Of a stretch of DNA of 7,784 nt, positions 1-5,745 are shown one piece after another. Below the pieces are notes generated by a model. The model was not told the origin of the DNA. It worked only from the letters and a program-made list of their open reading frames with translations, and did no database searches. How positions within the stretch are numbered: the stretch's first letter is position 1; each line of letters begins with the position of its first letter. The stretch is from Nocardiopsaceae bacterium (GTDB lineage: Bacteria; Actinomycetota; Actinomycetes; Streptosporangiales; Streptosporangiaceae), in NCBI GenBank assembly GCA_031254715.1, contig JAIRTY010000239.1, positions 1 through 7,784 on the forward strand. The letters run 5' to 3'. The position numbers were made by a program, and so were the translations under genes.

Positions 1-52
1 GACCAGGCCTCGCCCGACCAGGCCTCGCCCGACCAGGCCTCCGCCGACCAGG
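1..52 (+). repeat. 15-bp tandem repeat encoding DQASP pentapeptides
   Basis: Units at 1-15 and 16-30 are identical (gaccaggcctcgccc). The unit at 31-45 differs by a single transposition (ending tccgcc), and a partial fourth copy occupies 46-52. The unit length is a multiple of three, so copy-number change would preserve the reading frame. The array may extend further left, outside the window. Confidence 0.85.
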
Positions 53-141
53 AGAACGGGGCGGACGCGGGCGGCAAGCGCTGGGCAGGACGAAGGAACC
101 GCCGGCCCGCTGGCCGCAAGCAACGGGCCCGCCGTCGCTAG
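1..141 (+). CDS. C-terminal tail of an unidentified protein (5' end outside window)
   Basis: Reading frame 1 is open from the left edge to a TAG at 139-141 and encodes 46 residues. The peptide begins with DQASP, DQASP, DQASA, an acidic Pro/Ala/Ser pentapeptide repeat encoded by 15-bp direct repeats. It then passes through an Asn/Gly-rich stretch into a strongly basic tail rich in Arg and Lys that ends ARRR. No domain is visible. An acidic repeat followed by a basic disordered tail is common at the C-termini of actinobacterial nucleic-acid-binding or ribosome-associated proteins such as DEAD-box helicases, but nothing here identifies the family. The gene converges on the MscS-like gene, with 43 bases between the stops. 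I am fairly sure of the reading frame because of the in-phase repeat and the terminal stop. I am unsure of everything else, since only the tail is visible. Confidence 0.5.
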   Translation, partial: DQASPDQASPDQASADQENGADAGGKRWAGRRNRRPAGRKQRARRR

Positions 142-184
142 CGGTAATGACCGGGATACAGGAAGCGCCCGCCCACGCCTGTCC

Positions 185-991
185 TTACACTCCCGCGGGG
201 ATGTCCCCGGCACCCTCCGGCCCGTGGGTGGCCTCGTTCTGCTGCCCGCTGAGAGGCTGCCGTGAACGGTCCGGTGAGTTCCTGTGAACGCGGAGGGGCT
301 CGGAAAGTAGCTGGGTGTGGGGAACGTGAAGGGTGCCGGCGGATTCGGTCTGGATTTCGATGGTTGCGGGGTGAAGGGTAGTGATCCGGCCGGTGACGCG
401 GCTGGTCGCGATGTTGTCACCGGGCCGCACTATCCGGCGTAGGTACCGGCCTGCCGCGATCTCTCGTGCCAGGTCGCGTCCGCCGAGACCGGCGAGGAGC
501 GCAAGAGCGAGGGCTGTGCCCGCTAGCAGCGCGGCCGCGGCGATGGTGAGGATGGTGGTGTCCACACCAAGCTGGCTCAATGCGAGCAGCAGAACGATGG
601 TCATGATGACGATCCGCAGGCTCAGGGCCGCCTCCCGCCGGGTACGTCCGGTGGCACGGGCCAGGCCTCCGCTGAGGACCACGTTGGTGGCGGCAGCCGC
701 CGCGTAGCCGATGATGAGCAGCACTCCGGCCAGCAGTATCCGGGGCATGTAGGCGAGGACCCGGCCGGGCAGGGGCCGGAGCGTGTCCGGAGCCAGCAGC
801 GCGACACCTATGGCGATACCGATGGCCAGCGCGACCCAGAACACGAAGGCGGCGGCGGGAGCGGCCATGGTGCGCAGCTGCTGCTCGCGCTTTGCCCGGA
901 GCAGGACCCGCCTGGTCAGAGCGCCCCCGAGGCTACCGACGGCGATGCCGCCGATCACGGCGATAGCCGCGTATACCGCGTGTTCATTCAT
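185..991 (-). CDS. MscS-like mechanosensitive channel family membrane protein with beta domain
   Basis: This 268-residue integral membrane protein belongs to the small-conductance mechanosensitive channel (MscS) superfamily, whose members gate with membrane tension. Hydrophobic segments lie at about residues 5-27, 46-67, 83-107, 125-143 and 146-169. The segment starting YMPRI (81-85) resembles the conserved TM_helix repeat of this superfamily. The last segment is Ala/Gly/Leu-rich and ends GLGGRDLARE (168-177), the hallmark junction between pore helix TM3 and the cytoplasmic region. Residues 183-232 look like the MscS beta domain (RRIVRPGD..., then an IEIQT strand and a VPH motif). The C-terminal 35 residues are polar and probably disordered, so the full MscS alpha/beta cage seems to be missing. 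I chose the ATG at 991 because it overlaps the anti-sigma stop (ATGAATGA), has a GAGG just upstream and starts directly before the first membrane helix. An upstream in-frame start at 1048 would add 19 residues inside the anti-sigma gene. It is the last gene of the sigma/anti-sigma operon and is probably translationally coupled. Confidence 0.85.
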   Translation of the reverse strand: MNEHAVYAAIAVIGGIAVGSLGGALTRRVLLRAKREQQLRTMAAPAAAFVFWVALAIGIAIGVALLAPDTLRPLPGRVLAYMPRILLAGVLLIIGYAAAAATNVVLSGGLARATGRTRREAALSLRIVIMTIVLLLALSQLGVDTTILTIAAAALLAGTALALALLAGLGGRDLAREIAAGRYLRRIVRPGDNIATSRVTGRITTLHPATIEIQTESAGTLHVPHTQLLSEPLRVHRNSPDRSRQPLSGQQNEATHGPEGAGDIPAGV

Positions 992-1307
992 CGTCCTCGT
1001 CCCTTTCTCGGGCCTCCAGCAGGAGGCGGGTCGTCTCGGGACCGACATCCACCAGATCGGTCACCAGTGCGATCGTCTCGTGGTCTAGCAGCCGCTGGCT
1101 CAGGCGTTCCTGCAGGCGCTGTTCAAAGGTTCCGGGCGGTTCCAGGGAGGCAGCGAGTTGCTCCCGAAGGCGCGGTGCGAGCTCGGTGATTGTCTCCAGG
1201 CGCCGTTCGCAGAGCAGGCAGTGGATCGCGTGGCTCGCCGCCCGCTTGCCCTTGCCCGCCTCGGCCCATCGAGCGAGTTGCGCGTCCGAGGGATGACCCC
1301 GGCTCAT
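984..1307 (-). CDS. Soluble zinc-type (ZAS-like) anti-sigma factor
   Basis: This 107-residue protein has no hydrophobic helix and is therefore predicted to be cytoplasmic. It carries His26-x3-Cys30-x2-Cys33 (within SHAIHCLLCE), the H-x3-C-x2-C signature of zinc-associated anti-sigma (ZAS) domains. His5, in an N-terminal HPSDAQLARWAE helix typical of such domains, could supply a fourth ligand. ZAS proteins bind their cognate ECF sigma factor and block core polymerase binding; some are redox- or ligand-sensitive. The rest is helical and ends in a very acidic ERDEDDE tail. The start ATG overlaps the sigma stop by four bases (ATGA, 1304-1307), with GGGAGG seven bases upstream. Its own stop overlaps the start of the MscS-like gene. 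The position directly after an ECF gene and the metal motif together support the call. The protein lacks the usual membrane anchor, so if it senses the membrane it must do so through a partner, most obviously the MscS-like protein encoded next. The sigma-binding role is inferred, not shown. Confidence 0.82.
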   Translation of the reverse strand: MSRGHPSDAQLARWAEAGKGKRAASHAIHCLLCERRLETITELAPRLREQLAASLEPPGTFEQRLQERLSQRLLDHETIALVTDLVDVGPETTRLLLEARERDEDDE

Positions 1308-1825
1308 GATCGGACCTCCCCCGCTATTTCCCGCAGCGTGGCCCGCGCCCGGAACAGGCGGGTCTTCACGGTGGGCAGTGCGACGCCAAGGATCTGGCCG
1401 ATCTCGGCGTAGCTGAGGCCCTCCATCTCCCGTAGCACCACGATCGACCGGCTCAGCGGATCAAGCAGCGACAACGCCTCTTCCACTGCCATGCGGTTCG
1501 CCACGGTGGACTCAACCACCTCGGCGTGCCCGCCCGGGAGGGTAGAAGGATCCCGGGCTTCCTCGCGCAGGCTCCGCAGCGTGGAAACCGCGACGTTGTG
1601 TGCGATGCGGAGCAGCCAGTGCCGTAGCGGTGCGACGCCGCGATAGGTGTCGCGGTGCCGCCACGCCATGATGAAGGTCTCCTGGGCCACATCCTCAGCG
1701 AGCGCCGGATCGCGGACGATCGACACCGCCAGGCGGTAGATGGCCGGACCGTGCTGATCCACCATCTCGCGGACGCCCTCGTCCGCCCCGATGGTCGTCT
1801 GCCGCGCGCCAGGGTCCTCCGCCAT
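1304..1825 (-). CDS. ECF-family RNA polymerase sigma factor
   Basis: From the ATG at 1825 this is a 173-residue group IV (extracytoplasmic function) sigma factor. Region sigma2 covers about residues 20-88 and includes DPALAEDVAQETF (39-51, region 2.1/2.2) and a WLLRIAHNVAVSTLR stretch (70-84, region 2.4). A short linker follows. Region sigma4 covers about 115-168, with LLDPLSRSIVVLRE leading into a helix-turn-helix (LSYAEIGQILGV...PTVKTRLFRAR). There is no extra C-terminal domain. The start is uncertain. The frame stays open upstream to 1966, but those codons run through the intergenic palindrome and look non-coding. A strong GGAGG lies too far (about 19 nt) from this ATG, yet exactly seven bases before an in-frame CTG at 1837. 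The gene heads an operon with its probable anti-sigma factor and an MscS-like channel, and is divergent from a second channel gene. Like most ECF factors it may activate its own promoter. The target regulon is not visible beyond this locus. Confidence 0.9.
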   Translation of the reverse strand: MAEDPGARQTTIGADEGVREMVDQHGPAIYRLAVSIVRDPALAEDVAQETFIMAWRHRDTYRGVAPLRHWLLRIAHNVAVSTLRSLREEARDPSTLPGGHAEVVESTVANRMAVEEALSLLDPLSRSIVVLREMEGLSYAEIGQILGVALPTVKTRLFRARATLREIAGEVRS

Positions 1826-1995
1826 ATCAGCTAGCAGGTGCCGTCCTCCCGTGCGGGGCCGCCGGCCTTGGAGCAGGCGTAGGTAGAGGACGCAGCCGGC
1901 AGGCGAAAAGTCGCGGCTTTCTCGCGCGACTTTTCGCCGGCTTGCCCGCGTCCTACGGGTCAGCAACCTTGCATGGCCAGAAAGGGGCGTGACAG
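1826..1995. promoter_or_regulatory. Shared divergent control region of the ECF operon and the second MscS-like gene
   Basis: These 170 bases lie between two divergent genes and must hold both promoters. The centre is a large inverted repeat (1902-1938). Outside the perfect arms, similarity continues symmetrically: gtagaggacgc at 1883-1893 matches the reverse complement of gcgtcctac at 1948-1956. Each strand therefore reads a GACTTTTCGCC element followed 14 nt (+) or 13 nt (-) after its ACTTTT by CGTCCT. If GCGACT and CGTCCT acted as -35 and -10 boxes, the spacing would be 17 nt (+) and 16 nt (-). CGTC-type -10 elements are known for some ECF sigma factors, but the -35 part lacks the usual AAC core, so a pair of divergent ECF promoters is only a hypothesis. 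On the plus strand AAAGGGG at 1981-1987 is the ribosome binding site for the GTG start at 1996. On the minus strand GGGAGG at 1850-1845 serves the sigma gene. Confidence 0.45.
1902..1938. repeat. Perfect 14-bp inverted repeat (9-nt spacer) between divergent genes
   Basis: The left arm ggcgaaaagtcgcg (1902-1915) and right arm cgcgacttttcgcc (1925-1938) are exact reverse complements separated by gctttctcg. Similarity resumes outside the arms, so the dyad spans about 1883-1956 in imperfect form. No T-run follows on either strand, and it lies between two divergent starts, so a transcription terminator is unlikely. An operator for a dimeric regulator, or a mirrored pair of promoters, fits the location better. 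The A/T tracts in the arms stand out against the GC-rich surroundings. Confidence 0.85.
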
Positions 1996-2703
1996 GTGAA
2001 CATCATCCAGCCGTTCCAGGAAGCGTTCGGCACCATGCTGAAGTACGTACCGAGGCTGTTCGGCGCGATCATCGTCCTCTTCGCCGGCTATCTCGTCGCG
2101 AAGATCATCGCTGCGGTGGTGGCGCGGGCGCTCTCGAAAGCCGGGTTCGACCGCGTCATGGAGCGCGCCGGAGTGGCGTCGTTCCTCCAGCGGGCCGGCA
2201 CCGACCTCACACCATCGCGAACCCTCGGGAAGGTGGTGTTCTGGTTCGTCTTCATCATCACCTTCACCATGTTCGCGTCCGCGTTGGGCGTGCCGCAGGT
2301 TTCCGGTTTCCTCAACCAGATGATCGGATACATCCCGCGGATCTTCGCAGCCATCGCCATCCTGTTCCTCGCCGCAGTGCTCGCCGGCTTCGTCGCGGCC
2401 CTGATCCGCGGCGCCACCAGCAATGAAATCCTCGCCAAGGCCGGGCGCTACGCCATAATCGTCTATGCCGTGTTCGCGGCGCTGACCGTGCTCGGCATCG
2501 CCGTCCAGCTCACCGCGAACACCCTGCTCGTCGCGCTCGGCGGCCTCGCCCTCGCGTTCGGGATCGCGTTCGGCTGGGGCGGCCGGGACGCCGCACGCGA
2601 CGTGATCCAGCGCGCATACGTCTCCGCCGGCAACAATCACACGACCGACGACTCCGTCCCGGCGCTGCGAGACGATGACGCGTCACCTGCCGGCACCCGC
2701 TAG
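1996..2703 (+). CDS. TM_helix-repeat / MscS-like membrane protein lacking a beta domain
   Basis: This 235-residue polytopic membrane protein belongs to the mechanosensitive channel superfamily (conserved TM_helix repeat type, as in Pseudomonas CmpX). Two internal repeats are visible: YVPRLFGAIIVLFAGYLVAK (17-36) and YIPRIFAAIAILFLAAVLAG (112-131). Further hydrophobic segments lie at about 79-97, 152-171 and 176-193. The last is Gly/Ala-rich and runs into GWGGRDAARDVIQ (193-205), the MscS TM3-like ending. The protein then stops being recognisable: only about 30 polar, acidic residues follow, so the beta domain seen in the neighbouring channel gene is absent. The start is the GTG at 1996, supported by AAAGGGG eight bases upstream. 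The gene is divergent from the ECF sigma operon and shares its palindromic control region, which suggests co-regulation. Whether it forms a channel or acts as a tension sensor or partner subunit cannot be told from sequence. Confidence 0.85.
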   Translation: MNIIQPFQEAFGTMLKYVPRLFGAIIVLFAGYLVAKIIAAVVARALSKAGFDRVMERAGVASFLQRAGTDLTPSRTLGKVVFWFVFIITFTMFASALGVPQVSGFLNQMIGYIPRIFAAIAILFLAAVLAGFVAALIRGATSNEILAKAGRYAIIVYAVFAALTVLGIAVQLTANTLLVALGGLALAFGIAFGWGGRDAARDVIQRAYVSAGNNHTTDDSVPALRDDDASPAGTR

Positions 2704-2750
2704 TGCCCTAGCGACCTTCTGCGCGGGTTGAACCAGCGAGCATTCGGGTC

Positions 2751-2766
2751 ACTCGCGCCAGCGAGT
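2751..2766. terminator. Possible bidirectional terminator hairpin between convergent genes
   Basis: A 6-bp stem, actcgc (2751-2756) and gcgagt (2761-2766), encloses the loop gcca in the 67-bp gap between the stops of the second MscS-like gene and rny. A competing pairing uses gcgag at 2736-2740 with ctcgc at 2752-2756. There is no U-tract on either side and the stem is short. The convergent position favours a terminator, but the structure is weak. Confidence 0.3.
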
Positions 2767-2770
2767 CGCG

Positions 2771-4408
2771 CTAGCGGGCGTACTCGGTGGCGCGGGACTC
2801 GCGCACAATGGTGACCCGGATCTGGCCGGGGTAGGTCAGTTCCTCCTCGACCTGCTTGGCCAGGTCACGGGCGATGACCTGCGCCTGGATGTCGTCCACC
2901 TGGTCGGGCTTGACCATCACCCGGATCTCCCGACCGGCCTGCATGGCGAACACCTTGTCCACGCCCTCCCGGGCACTGGCGAGCTGTTCAAGCCGTTCCA
3001 GCCGCTTGACGTAGGCCTCAAGGGACTCCCGCCGCGCCCCCGGACGCCCGCCGCTGATCGCATCCGCCGCCTGGGTGAGAACGGCTTCCACCGTCTTCAC
3101 CTCGACCTCGTTGTGATGCGCCTCGATGGCATGCACCACGTCTGCGGCCTCGCCGTACTTGCGGGCGATCTCGGCGCCGATCAGCGCGTGGCTGCCCTCC
3201 ACCTCATGCGTGAGGGCCTTGCCGATGTCGTGCAGCACGGTGCAGCGCTTGAGCAGCGCGGCGTCCATGCCCAGCTCACTGGCCATGATCGAGGCGATGT
3301 GCGCGGACTCGATCAGGTGCCCGAGCACGTTCTGGCCGTAGGAGGTGCGGTAGCGCAGCTGGCCGAGCAGGGTGACGAGCTCCGGGTGCATGTCGGTGAT
3401 GCCGAGCTCGACCATGGCGTCCTCGCCGGACCGGACGCACAGCTGCGCGACCTCATCCCGGCTGCGCTCGTAGGCCTCCTCGATCCGCTGCGGGTGGATG
3501 CGGCCGTCCAGCACCAGCCGTTCCAGGGTGAGCCGGGCAACCTCCCGTCGCACCGGGTCGAAGCAGGAGAGCAGGACGGCTTCCGGGGTGTCATCGATGA
3601 TGAGGTTCACGCCGGTGACGGACTCAAACGAGCGGATGTTCCGGCCCTCGCGCCCGATGATCCTGCCCTTCATCTCGTCGCCCGGCAGGTGCAGCACGGA
3701 AACGACGGACTCGCTGGTCTGCTCGCTGGCGACCCGCTGGATGGCCAGCGTCACGATCCGGCGGGCACGGGTCTCCCCGTCCCGGCGAGCCTCGTTCTCC
3801 GTGTCCCGGACCAGCAGCGCCGCTTCCCGCTTGGCCTGGTTCTCGATCCCCGCCACCAGCTCGGCCTTGGCCTGGCTAGCGGTGAGCCCGGCGGTGCGCT
3901 CCAGGATCTCCCGCCGCTGCTCCTCCATCCGCTCCATCTCGGTGCGCTCGCTGGCCAGCTCGGCCTTGGTCTGCTCCAGATCCGCCGAGCGTTGCTCCAG
4001 CTTGTGCAGCTCGCTGTCGAGCCGGCCTTCCCGGTCGGCGAGCCTGGACTCCCGGCGTTCCAGGTCGGACCGCAGCTGGCCGAGCTCGTCCTTGGCGAGC
4101 CGGATGCCCTCCTCGGCCTCGCGGTGTGCCTGGCCGATCTTCTGGGCCGACTCCTCTGCCTGCCGCAGCAGGGCGGCGGCGTCTGCTTCCGCGCTGGACC
4201 GGATCTGGTCCGCGTCGCGGTGTGCCTCGTCTACCTGCGCCCGGGCCTGCGCGAGCGCCTCAGGCTGGTCTTCCGCCCCGGCTTGCGGGCTCGCTACCGG
4301 GGCAGCCGCCCGGGGCGGCCGGCGCAGGGCTATTACCATCACCGTCACGGCGGCGAGCAGGGCAAGCACCCCGATCACCACGAACACGAGTGAGATTGTG
4401 CTGCTCAT
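2771..4408 (-). CDS. rny: Ribonuclease Y
   Basis: RNase Y is a membrane-anchored endoribonuclease that starts decay and processing of many mRNAs. The 545-residue protein shows the full family order. An N-terminal membrane helix lies at about 5-27 (SLVFVVIGVLALLAAV), followed by a Pro/Ala linker. A long charged coiled coil runs from about 45 to 215. A KH RNA-binding domain at about 230-292 has the GxxG loop in GRIIGREGRNIR (248-259). An HD domain at about 355-450 has metal ligands in the VLHDIGKA motif (His393, Asp394), with His370, His401, the His431/432 pair and Asp449 nearby. A C-terminal domain ends in GQIRVTIVRE. I chose the ATG at 4408 because it is preceded by GAGG with a 6-nt spacer and begins right before the membrane helix. 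The frame runs 48 codons further upstream, but that part looks unlike coding sequence. At 545 residues it is slightly longer than the roughly 520 usual for Firmicutes, mostly in the linker and coiled coil. It lies downstream of recA-recX on the same strand but is separated by 557 bp, so it probably has its own promoter. Confidence 0.97.
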   Translation of the reverse strand: MSSTISLVFVVIGVLALLAAVTVMVIALRRPPRAAAPVASPQAGAEDQPEALAQARAQVDEAHRDADQIRSSAEADAAALLRQAEESAQKIGQAHREAEEGIRLAKDELGQLRSDLERRESRLADREGRLDSELHKLEQRSADLEQTKAELASERTEMERMEEQRREILERTAGLTASQAKAELVAGIENQAKREAALLVRDTENEARRDGETRARRIVTLAIQRVASEQTSESVVSVLHLPGDEMKGRIIGREGRNIRSFESVTGVNLIIDDTPEAVLLSCFDPVRREVARLTLERLVLDGRIHPQRIEEAYERSRDEVAQLCVRSGEDAMVELGITDMHPELVTLLGQLRYRTSYGQNVLGHLIESAHIASIMASELGMDAALLKRCTVLHDIGKALTHEVEGSHALIGAEIARKYGEAADVVHAIEAHHNEVEVKTVEAVLTQAADAISGGRPGARRESLEAYVKRLERLEQLASAREGVDKVFAMQAGREIRVMVKPDQVDDIQAQVIARDLAKQVEEELTYPGQIRVTIVRESRATEYAR

Positions 4409-4965
4409 AGCGCACCTCAATCCGCTCGCTGGGCCTGGGCCGTGGTAGGGCACCAGGGCTGTCCCTGCCGCGAGGGTCGTGCGCCGTCCGCAGCCAGCGG
4501 CGTCCGCCGCAGCTGCCACCCCGCCGTCGCCAGCGGCCTGCCAGGCAGTCATGCCCGGCAGGCCATCGCTCCGCCGCCGATGGCGTGGTCCTCATACCGC
4601 CAGCCATGCCGGGACTGGCGGTCCCGCTCTGCAGGTCCTGCCTGCAGACCTATCCGGCTCCCGGCCGGGCCGCTGGCCTGGCGGGCTCCTGTGACCGGTT
4701 CTGCTGTTCCCGGCGTCTCGCCGGCCTGCCGGCCGGGGGTCGCGGGAGCCGACCGGAACCGGATCCATTTGCTCCGTGACAGCCGGACGGCCGGCTGTCA
4801 TTCATCCTGTTAGTGCCATCCGCCCACTGCGGGCGACGAACACCTCGCTGCCGTGAGGTTAAGCGCATATAACAATCTGGGCAAGGCTGTCCCGGTGTGA
4901 GGTTTCAGTCACCCTATGTGCCGTAACAGCACGTGATTTACTGCTGCGTACCATTGCGGCCCAGG
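4409..4965. other. Long intergenic region between recX and rny with several hairpins; no convincing gene
   Basis: I see no supportable coding sequence in these 557 bases. Short open frames exist on both strands, but they look like GC-rich chance frames with no ribosome binding site or recognisable protein. Perfect inverted repeats are present at 4562-4584 (7-bp arms, gccatcg/cgatggc), 4629-4647 (7-bp arms, ctgcagg/cctgcag), 4710-4724 (6-bp arms, ccggcg/cgccgg) and 4777-4800 (10-bp arms). The stretch from about 4855 to 4960 is less GC-rich than its surroundings. On the minus strand it contains TTATAT-like sequence near 4868-4875 that could be a promoter element for rny, but I see no matching -35 box. 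If transcription starts there, rny would have a leader of more than 400 nt with strong secondary structure. No tRNA, rRNA or known riboswitch was recognised. Confidence 0.6.
4777..4800 (-). terminator. Candidate terminator hairpin downstream of recA-recX
   Basis: A perfect 10-bp stem, tgacagccgg (4777-4786) and ccggctgtca (4791-4800), closes the four-base loop acgg. It lies about 165 bases beyond the recX stop in the direction of transcription. No clear U-tract follows on the minus strand, but actinobacterial terminators often lack one. It could instead be a structural element of the rny leader. Confidence 0.45.
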
Positions 4966-5739
4966 TCAACCGGCAGAAGCGTCGTCAATGCCGTCCAGGC
5001 CGGCCGCCGTAATCTCATCCAGATCGTGCCCGGTATCGCCGGGGCCGGGTTCTTCTTGTGCCAGTGCCTCGCGCACCACCTGATAGGCGAGCCCCGCCGG
5101 ATAGCCCTTGCGGGCCAGCATGCCGACGAGGTGCCGGACCCGGGCAGGCAACGGCCGCCCGCGGGTCGCCGGCAGCCGCCGCGCGACCAGTCGCCGAGCG
5201 GTCGCGGCCTCATCCTGCGGGCCGACGGCGCTCGTGGCCGCGCGCACCTCCTCGGGGGCGACCCCGCGCTGCTTCAACTCGGCAGCGAGCGCCCTTCGCG
5301 CGAGCCCCCTGCCATGGTGCCGGGACTCGACCCAGGCCCGCGCGAAGGCCGCATCGTCGATCAGCCCGACCTCGGCGAACCGGCTGAGAACGGCGTCCGC
5401 CGCCCCGGCCGGTACCCGCCGCCGCTGCAGCCCTTGCGCGAGCTGGGCACGGGTCCGCGGGCCCGCTGCCAGCATCCGCAGGCAGATCGCCCGGGCGGCC
5501 TCGACCGGGTCGCCGCCACCGTGCGCACCGCCGTCAGCGCTGTCATCCGCCGGGCCCTCGTCACGGCCCGGCATCCCGCGGCCCAGCAGGCCGCGACCCG
5601 GCAGACCACCGTCGGCGGCCGAGTCGATCCAAGCCGCCGGGCTGCCGGGACCGGGGCCGCCACGGCCGTCCCGGCTGCCAGGAACGGCCGGGCCGTCGCT
5701 TCCCGCCGGATCGCGCTGGGTGCGCCGGCTGACGCTCAC
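4966..5739 (-). CDS. recX: RecX, regulatory protein for RecA
   Basis: RecX binds RecA filaments and limits or reverses their activity, including strand exchange and the ATPase, preventing harmful excess recombination. The protein is 257 residues from a GTG at 5739. The first 77 residues are Gly/Pro/Asp/Arg-rich and look disordered. The RecX fold, made of tandem three-helix repeats, follows from about 78 to 232. Recognisable stretches are RAICLRMLAAGPRTRAQLAQ (83-102), LSRFAEVGLIDDAAFARAWV (118-137) and SRHHGRGLARRALAAELKQRGV (139-160, family consensus R...G..rl..EL..KGi), with a third repeat around 199-228 (VRHLVGMLARKGYP...VVREAL). The C-terminus is acidic. The start is six bases after the recA stop and has no clear Shine-Dalgarno sequence, which suggests translation coupled to recA. 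In-frame internal starts, such as the ATG at 5574, would remove most of the disordered extension. Position directly after recA is the usual arrangement in Actinomycetota. Confidence 0.95.
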   Translation of the reverse strand: MSVSRRTQRDPAGSDGPAVPGSRDGRGGPGPGSPAAWIDSAADGGLPGRGLLGRGMPGRDEGPADDSADGGAHGGGDPVEAARAICLRMLAAGPRTRAQLAQGLQRRRVPAGAADAVLSRFAEVGLIDDAAFARAWVESRHHGRGLARRALAAELKQRGVAPEEVRAATSAVGPQDEAATARRLVARRLPATRGRPLPARVRHLVGMLARKGYPAGLAYQVVREALAQEEPGPGDTGHDLDEITAAGLDGIDDASAG

Positions 5740-5745
5740 GGTCGG

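Noticed and set aside
1902..1938. Intergenic inverted repeat as a rho-independent terminator
   Set aside because: It sits between two divergent starts, where no transcript should end, and neither side has a T-run.
1826..1966. Extending the ECF sigma gene upstream to the ATG at 1966
   Set aside because: The extra 47 codons run through the intergenic palindrome and give an Arg-rich stretch unlike ECF N-termini. Regions 2 and 4 are complete without it.
1960..2640. Minus-strand frame opposite the second MscS-like gene
   Set aside because: It is a highly charged, low-complexity shadow of the hydrophobic membrane protein on the plus strand. The plus-strand frame has a ribosome binding site and clear membrane repeats.
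185..2703. The two MscS-like genes as halves of one gene split by inversion
   Set aside because: Each has its own start, ribosome binding site and overlapping sequence motifs (YxPR and GGRD in both), so they are paralogues and not complementary fragments.
3113..4393. Long plus-strand open frame (426 codons) opposite rny
   Set aside because: It lies wholly antisense to a clear RNase Y gene. Long antisense frames are expected in GC-rich codon-biased DNA. Its Leu/Gly/Pro/Ala-rich product has no recognisable domain.
4442..4813. Possible small plus-strand gene (about 123 codons) between rny and recX
   Set aside because: No ribosome binding site or recognisable domain. The product is Arg/Pro/Cys-rich as expected from random GC-rich sequence, and it runs through several hairpins.
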